From Bacillota bacterium (GTDB taxonomy: Bacteria > Bacillota > Clostridia > Oscillospirales > Ruminococcaceae): DNA of 18,747 nucleotides. The stretch is taken from NCBI GenBank assembly GCA_023395695.1, contig JAEWYJ010000064.1:1-18747 (forward strand), in the 5' to 3' direction. Under the pieces are notes generated by a model, which worked only from the letters and a program-made list of their open reading frames with translations, was not told the DNA's origin and made no database searches. The position numbers were made by a program, and so were the translations under genes. Below are positions 15,095 through 18,747 of the stretch, piece after piece. The first letter of the stretch is position 1. Every line of letters begins with the position of its first letter.

Positions 15095-15804
15095 AATTGC
15101 TGGCGCTTTCAGATATTTTAAGAGAGAACACCTACCCGGGCCGGGGCATTGTCATCGGCAAAAGCGAGGACGGCAGCTGCGCGGTTATCGCTTATTTCAT
15201 CATGGGCCGCAGCGAGAACAGCCGCAACCGCGTCTTTGCCGAGCGCGACGGCGGCATCATCACTCAGGCGCACGACCCTTCCAAAATGGTCGATCCGTCG
15301 CTGATTATCTATGCGCCGGTCAGGGTGCTTGGATCGGCTACCATCGTGACCAACGGCGACCAGACCGATACGGTGTACGATTTTATCAAGGCGGGCAGGC
15401 ACTTTGAGGATGCGCTGCGCACCCGCACCTTTGAGCCGGATGCGCCCAACTTCACGCCGCGCATCAGCGGCATGGTCAGCCTCGCCGGCGGCGATTTTTC
15501 CTATAAGCTGTCAATCCTAAAAAGCTGCGGCGGCAATCCGGATTCTGTCGAGCGGTTTTTTTATGAATACGACCGGCCGGTGGCGGGGCAGGGGCGGTTT
15601 ATCCACACCTATCAATGCGACGGGAACCCCATTCCATCTTTTGAAGGGGAGCCTGTGCCGGTGGCGATTAACGGCGATATCGACGCCTTTGCCGCATCAC
15701 TGTGGGCTGACCTGAACCCTGATAATAAGGTCGCGCTCTTTGTGCGTGGCATCGTTCTCTCAACCGGAGAAACCCAAACGCGGATAATCAATAAGTACCG
15801 TTAA
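15091..15804 (+). CDS. purO: IMP cyclohydrolase, PurO-like
   Basis: This enzyme is predicted to close FAICAR to IMP, the last step of the pathway. The 237-residue protein does not resemble the MGS-like cyclohydrolase domain of PurH. It matches the archaeal-type PurO family, with YPGRGIVIG (15-23), GRSENSRNR (39-47), VTNGDQTDTVYDF (86-98) and FTPRISGMVS (121-130). The ATG at 15091 overlaps the purN stop (ATGA) and has AAAGGAGA 9 nt upstream. The next gene encodes the matching formyltransferase, so the pair replaces PurH. A longer in-frame reading from 15019 runs inside purN and has no support. Confidence 0.88.
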   Translation: MKLLALSDILRENTYPGRGIVIGKSEDGSCAVIAYFIMGRSENSRNRVFAERDGGIITQAHDPSKMVDPSLIIYAPVRVLGSATIVTNGDQTDTVYDFIKAGRHFEDALRTRTFEPDAPNFTPRISGMVSLAGGDFSYKLSILKSCGGNPDSVERFFYEYDRPVAGQGRFIHTYQCDGNPIPSFEGEPVPVAINGDIDAFAASLWADLNPDNKVALFVRGIVLSTGETQTRIINKYR

Positions 15805-15826
15805 CGCCAGAGGAGGAATCGACGTC

Positions 15827-17002
15827 ATGGCAAAGGAACTGGAACTCAAATACGGCTGTAACCCCAACCAGAAGCCGTCGCGCATTTTTATGGCCGAAGG
15901 AACGCTGCCGCTCAAGGTGTTAAACGGCAGACCGGGTTATATTAATTTTTTGGACGCCTTAAACAGCTGGCAGCTGGTTAAGGAGCTGAAAGCGGCGACC
16001 GGGCTGGCCGCAGCGGCATCGTTTAAGCATGTCAGCCCGGCAGGCGCGGCGGTGGGGCTTCCGCTTGATGAGACGTTGCGCAGCATTTACTTTACCGGCG
16101 AAGCGCAATTGTCGCCTGTCGCTTGCGCCTATGCGCGGGCAAGAGGGGCCGACCGCATGTCCTCGTTCGGCGACTGGATCGCCTTGTCGGATATCTGCGA
16201 TATTACGGCGGCGAAGCTCATTGAGCATGAGGTGACCGACGGCATTATTGCGCCCGGCTATGACGACGATGCGCTGGCGCTCTTAAAGCTAAAGCGTAAG
16301 GGCGGCTATAACATTGTTCAGATCGACCCCGGTTACACCCCCGCACCCGTCGAGCGCAAGGATGTTTTTGGCATCACCTTTGAGCAGGGCCGCAACGAAC
16401 TTAAAATTGACGCCACTATGCTCGGGAATATTGTCACCGATCATAAGACGCTGCCCGAGAGCGCCAGACTGGATCTGCTGCTGTCTTTAATCACGCTCAA
16501 ATATACCCAGTCCAATTCGGTGTGCTATGCCAAGGGCGGGCAGGTTATCGGCGTGGGCGCGGGCCAGCAGTCGCGTATCCATTGCACCCGTCTGGCCGGC
16601 AACAAGGCTGATATCTGGTGGCTGCGGCAGCATCCCAAGGTGCTGGCGCTGCCCTTCAGATCCGACCTGGCGCGCCCTAATCGCGACAACGCCATCGATA
16701 TTTATATCTCCGACGACTGTGAGGAGGTGCTGGGCGCTGATGTATGGGCCAATACCTTTACAGTATGTCCCAAGCCGCTGACGGCGGCTGAAAAGAAGGA
16801 ATGGCTCGCCGGACTGACCGGCGTGTCGCTGGGCAGCGACGCGTTCTTTCCGTTTGGAGATAACATTGAGCGTGCGCACCGCAGCGGTGTTTGCTATGTT
16901 GCGCAGCCGGGCGGCTCGGTCCGAGACGATCAGGTTATCGCTACCTGTAATAAATACCATATTGTGATGGCGTTTACAGGTATCCGGCTGTTCCACCACT
17001 GA
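15827..17002 (+). CDS. Stand-alone AICAR formyltransferase (PurH C-domain type; purV in some schemes)
   Basis: The enzyme formylates AICAR with 10-formyl-THF to FAICAR. The 391-residue protein corresponds to the transformylase part of PurH without the cyclohydrolase domain. It starts at KYGCNPNQKPSRIF (8-21), has the catalytic Lys67-His68 pair in SFKHVSPAGAAVG, the nucleotide-side GGQVIGVGAGQQSRIHCTRL segment, and the C-terminal SDAFFPFGDNIERAHRSG block. AGAGGAGG lies about 9 nt before the ATG. It sits between the PurO-like gene and purD. The fused PurH layout is clearly absent, because the upstream gene encodes an unrelated fold rather than a split half of PurH. Confidence 0.93.
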   Translation: MAKELELKYGCNPNQKPSRIFMAEGTLPLKVLNGRPGYINFLDALNSWQLVKELKAATGLAAAASFKHVSPAGAAVGLPLDETLRSIYFTGEAQLSPVACAYARARGADRMSSFGDWIALSDICDITAAKLIEHEVTDGIIAPGYDDDALALLKLKRKGGYNIVQIDPGYTPAPVERKDVFGITFEQGRNELKIDATMLGNIVTDHKTLPESARLDLLLSLITLKYTQSNSVCYAKGGQVIGVGAGQQSRIHCTRLAGNKADIWWLRQHPKVLALPFRSDLARPNRDNAIDIYISDDCEEVLGADVWANTFTVCPKPLTAAEKKEWLAGLTGVSLGSDAFFPFGDNIERAHRSGVCYVAQPGGSVRDDQVIATCNKYHIVMAFTGIRLFHH

Positions 17003-17021
17003 GCTTAAAGGAGATGCGCTG

Positions 17022-18290
17022 ATGGATATTTTAGTTGTAGGCTCGGGCGGGCGGGAGCACGCCATTATTAAAAAGCTTAAAGCTTCGCCCCGTGCCGGGC
17101 GTATTTATGCCGCTCCGGGTAACGGCGGCATAGCCGCTGACGCCGAGTGCGTCGCCATTAAGGCGACCGACATTGCGGGTGTCGTGGCCTTTGCCAAGGA
17201 AAAAGCGGTTGGTTTTGTCGTTGTCGCACCTGACGACCCCCTGGTGCTTGGCATGGTCGATGCGCTCAACACAGCAGGTATTCCCGCGTTTGGCCCGACC
17301 GGAGCCGCCGCCGCCATTGAGGGCAGCAAGGTGTTCTCAAAAGGGCTGATGAAGCAGTACGGCATTCCGACCGCGGCGTATGAGACCTTTGAGAATGCGG
17401 ATGAGGCGATTGCCTATCTCCGGCAGCAGAACCGCTACCCGGCGGTCATCAAGGCCGACGGGCTGGCGCTGGGCAAGGGCGTCGTCATTCCCGAAAGCGA
17501 GGAAGAGGCTATCCGCGCGGTTCGTGCAATGATGGAGGAAGGGGCGTTTGGCGAAAGCGGCCGCCGCATCGTCATTGAGGAATTCTTGACCGGTACCGAG
17601 GTATCGGTGCTGGCGTTTACCGACGGCAGCATTGTTGTGCCGATGGCATCTTCAATGGATCACAAGCGCGCATTTGACAATGACGAAGGCCCCAACACCG
17701 GTGGCATGGGCACCATCGCACCCCACCCGCTGTACACGCCTGCATTGCAGGCGCGTTGCATGGAGGAAATCTTTTTGCCGACCGTCCGCGCGATGAAGCA
17801 GGAGGGACGCGAATTCCGCGGCTGCCTTTATTTCGGGCTTATGCTCTGTGCGGATGGCCCCCGTGTCATCGAATACAACTGTCGCTTTGGCGACCCCGAA
17901 ACGCAGGTGGTGCTGCCGCTGCTTGACGGCGATCTGCTCGAGATTATGCAGGCAACCGCCGGGGGGCGGCTTGCAGATGTCCACGTTGGCCAAAGTGCCG
18001 GTGCCGCGGCTTGTGTGATTATCGCGAGCGGCGGCTACCCGGCAGCCTATAAGAAAGGCTATGCCGTCCATGGGCTGGACGAGCAAGGCGGCGCTGCGGG
18101 CGTGACGGTTTATCACGCCGGTACGGCGCTGGAGAATGGCGTGTTTAAGAGCTACGGCGGCCGGGTGCTCGGCGTTACCGCTACCGGCGATACGCTGGTT
18201 GCTGCGCTGGATAAGGCTTATGCGGCAGCGGCGAATATCGGGTTTGAGGGCAGCTTTTACCGGCACGATATCGGTAAAAAGGTGCTGTGA
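17022..18290 (+). CDS. purD: GAR synthetase (phosphoribosylamine-glycine ligase)
   Basis: PurD joins glycine to phosphoribosylamine, the second step of the pathway. The 422-residue ATP-grasp protein has GSGGREHA at 7-14, the ATP-grasp lysine region KADGLALGKGV (144-154), DHKRAFDNDEGPNTGGMG (213-230) and EYNCRFGDPETQ (284-295). The usual GPEAPL segment reads APDDPL here (69-74), a variant I associate with clostridial PurD. AAAGGAG lies 8-9 nt before the ATG, 19 nt after the AICAR transformylase stop. It is the last gene of the operon, followed 16 nt later by a strong terminator. Confidence 0.96.
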   Translation: MDILVVGSGGREHAIIKKLKASPRAGRIYAAPGNGGIAADAECVAIKATDIAGVVAFAKEKAVGFVVVAPDDPLVLGMVDALNTAGIPAFGPTGAAAAIEGSKVFSKGLMKQYGIPTAAYETFENADEAIAYLRQQNRYPAVIKADGLALGKGVVIPESEEEAIRAVRAMMEEGAFGESGRRIVIEEFLTGTEVSVLAFTDGSIVVPMASSMDHKRAFDNDEGPNTGGMGTIAPHPLYTPALQARCMEEIFLPTVRAMKQEGREFRGCLYFGLMLCADGPRVIEYNCRFGDPETQVVLPLLDGDLLEIMQATAGGRLADVHVGQSAGAAACVIIASGGYPAAYKKGYAVHGLDEQGGAAGVTVYHAGTALENGVFKSYGGRVLGVTATGDTLVAALDKAYAAAANIGFEGSFYRHDIGKKVL

Positions 18291-18306
18291 TCGGTTTTTA
18301 ACTTAT

Positions 18307-18340
18307 AAAAGCGTCCGCTCTTGTCAGAGCGGACGCTTTT
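18307..18340 (+). terminator. Intrinsic terminator of the purine operon
   Basis: A 15-bp perfect stem (18307-18321 with 18326-18340) with a TGTC loop starts with four As and ends in four Ts, so it could work in both directions. It closes the purE-purD operon. Confidence 0.92.
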
Positions 18341-18390
18341 ATGGCGCTTGATATGCTTTGTCGGGGACATGAAATAGCAATGTGTTATTG

Positions 18391-18487
18391 CGCTGGCGCA
18401 GAATTTGTCGTTAGGACTGTTGAGGATTGCTCGCGCCACGGACTTTGGGGGCAGTTCTTCGCTGGCGCGAGGGCTTGTCGGCAGGAC
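18391..18487. repeat. Imperfect direct repeat plus inverted repeat after the purine operon
   Basis: CGCTGGCGC...TTGTCGTTAGGAC (18391-18417) recurs as CGCTGGCGC...TTGTCGGCAGGAC (18460-18487). Between and into the second copy, CTCGCGCCA (18430-18438) is a perfect inverted repeat of TGGCGCGAG (18463-18471). Short open frames across this area (for example 18341-18547) show no family resemblance or ribosome binding site. Confidence 0.5.
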
Positions 18488-18517
18488 GGCCGGAGGTTGC
18501 ACCGCTACCCGCGGAGA

Positions 18518-18650
18518 GCCTGCTTTTTCTGCCGTCATAAAAAGTAGGCAAAAAGACCGCTTAAGGGAGGGACCTTGTCTCGGTTCCCTCCCTTAAGAAG
18601 CCCTCCTTTCCATCGACTAAAGAGAGGGCGCTCGCCGCCCCTCTCTTTAG
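18518..18650. repeat. Three consecutive long hairpins
   Basis: Hairpin 1: GCCTGCTTTTT (18518-18528) with AAAAAGTAGGC (18539-18549), one G-U. Hairpin 2: CTTAAGGGAGGGA (18560-18572) with TCCCTCCCTTAAG (18585-18597), 13 bp. Hairpin 3: CTAAAGAGAGGG (18617-18628) with CCCTCTCTTTAG (18639-18650), 12 bp. They are spaced 10-20 nt apart and do not sit behind a gene on the plus strand. They may be a dispersed intergenic repeat unit or a structured RNA. Confidence 0.7.
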
Positions 18651-18747
18651 AATCTCGCCCCCAATTATAGGCCAAAAGTCCATCTGCTGCGGCAGGTAAC
18701 GCGCTTTTAGGTTAACTACTGCGTAAAGTTTGCACTCAAGGCAGGGC
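18651..18747. other. Terminal non-coding stretch
   Basis: Stops are present in most frames and I see no ribosome binding site, tRNA fold or promoter in these last 97 nt. The next gene lies beyond the window. Confidence 0.35.

Noticed and set aside
15091..17002. A frameshifted or broken purH
   Set aside because: The first gene encodes a different fold from the PurH N-terminal domain, both genes have their own ribosome binding sites and intact ends, and a 22-nt spacer separates them. They are two real genes, not one broken one.
16487..17065. Minus-strand open frame of 192 residues opposite the AICAR transformylase gene
   Set aside because: It overlaps conserved catalytic blocks of the real gene and has no start context or recognisable domain.
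17652..18266. Minus-strand open frame of 204 residues opposite purD
   Set aside because: It is antisense to the conserved ATP-grasp region of PurD, and its composition is typical of a shadow frame.
18341..18547. Possible small protein gene after the purine terminator
   Set aside because: It begins right at the end of the terminator stem, lacks a ribosome binding site, is cysteine/arginine-rich without pattern, and runs through repeats.

Overview
The window is a stretch of GC-rich chromosome that fits a Clostridia-class Firmicute, most likely the Oscillospiraceae/Ruminococcaceae group. This rests on a YfmH-like peptidase next to lgt, Mini-III RNase behind obg, two YitT/DUF2179 proteins, a perfect CIRCE operator on clpB, and a purine operon that uses a PurO-type IMP cyclohydrolase plus a stand-alone AICAR transformylase instead of bifunctional PurH. 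The taxonomic call is inference from protein style and gene order. I see no mobile element, CRISPR array, tRNA or rRNA.

Positions 1-6178 read rightward: the end of an M16-family peptidase gene, lgt (prolipoprotein diacylglyceryl transferase), a small DUF6132-like membrane protein, a promoter and structured leader for rplU-rpmA (ribosomal proteins L21 and L27), a strong terminator, the ribosome-assembly GTPase obg, mrnC (23S rRNA maturation), and two yitT-like membrane protein genes. The first yitT overlaps mrnC by 53 nt. The second has its own promoter and ends at a strong hairpin that can also serve clpB from the other side.

Positions 6179-9185 hold a repeat-bearing spacer and then clpB on the minus strand, with a perfect CIRCE inverted repeat upstream that implies HrcA heat-shock control. 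A D-2-hydroxyacid dehydrogenase gene is divergent from clpB and has its own promoter.

Positions 10131-18340 are a de novo purine operon: purE, purC, purF, purM, purN, purO-like, AICAR transformylase, purD. The last five genes are tightly packed or overlapping. The only convincing promoter lies about 220 nt before purE. Its transcript begins with a ~150-nt RNA whose two ends pair in a long interrupted stem around a large internal bubble (a candidate 6S RNA), followed by an intrinsic-terminator hairpin just before the purE ribosome binding site. The operon would therefore be transcribed by read-through. purL/Q/S, purK, purB and purA are absent and must lie elsewhere. The operon ends at a near-ideal terminator, and the last 400 nt hold no convincing gene but a cluster of inverted and direct repeats.

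The most interesting points are the purE leader RNA, the archaeal-style split of the last two IMP-forming steps, the L27 gene without the cleavable N-terminal extension and without a neighbouring prp gene, and the repeat cluster after purD. Most of the window is otherwise conserved housekeeping sequence.
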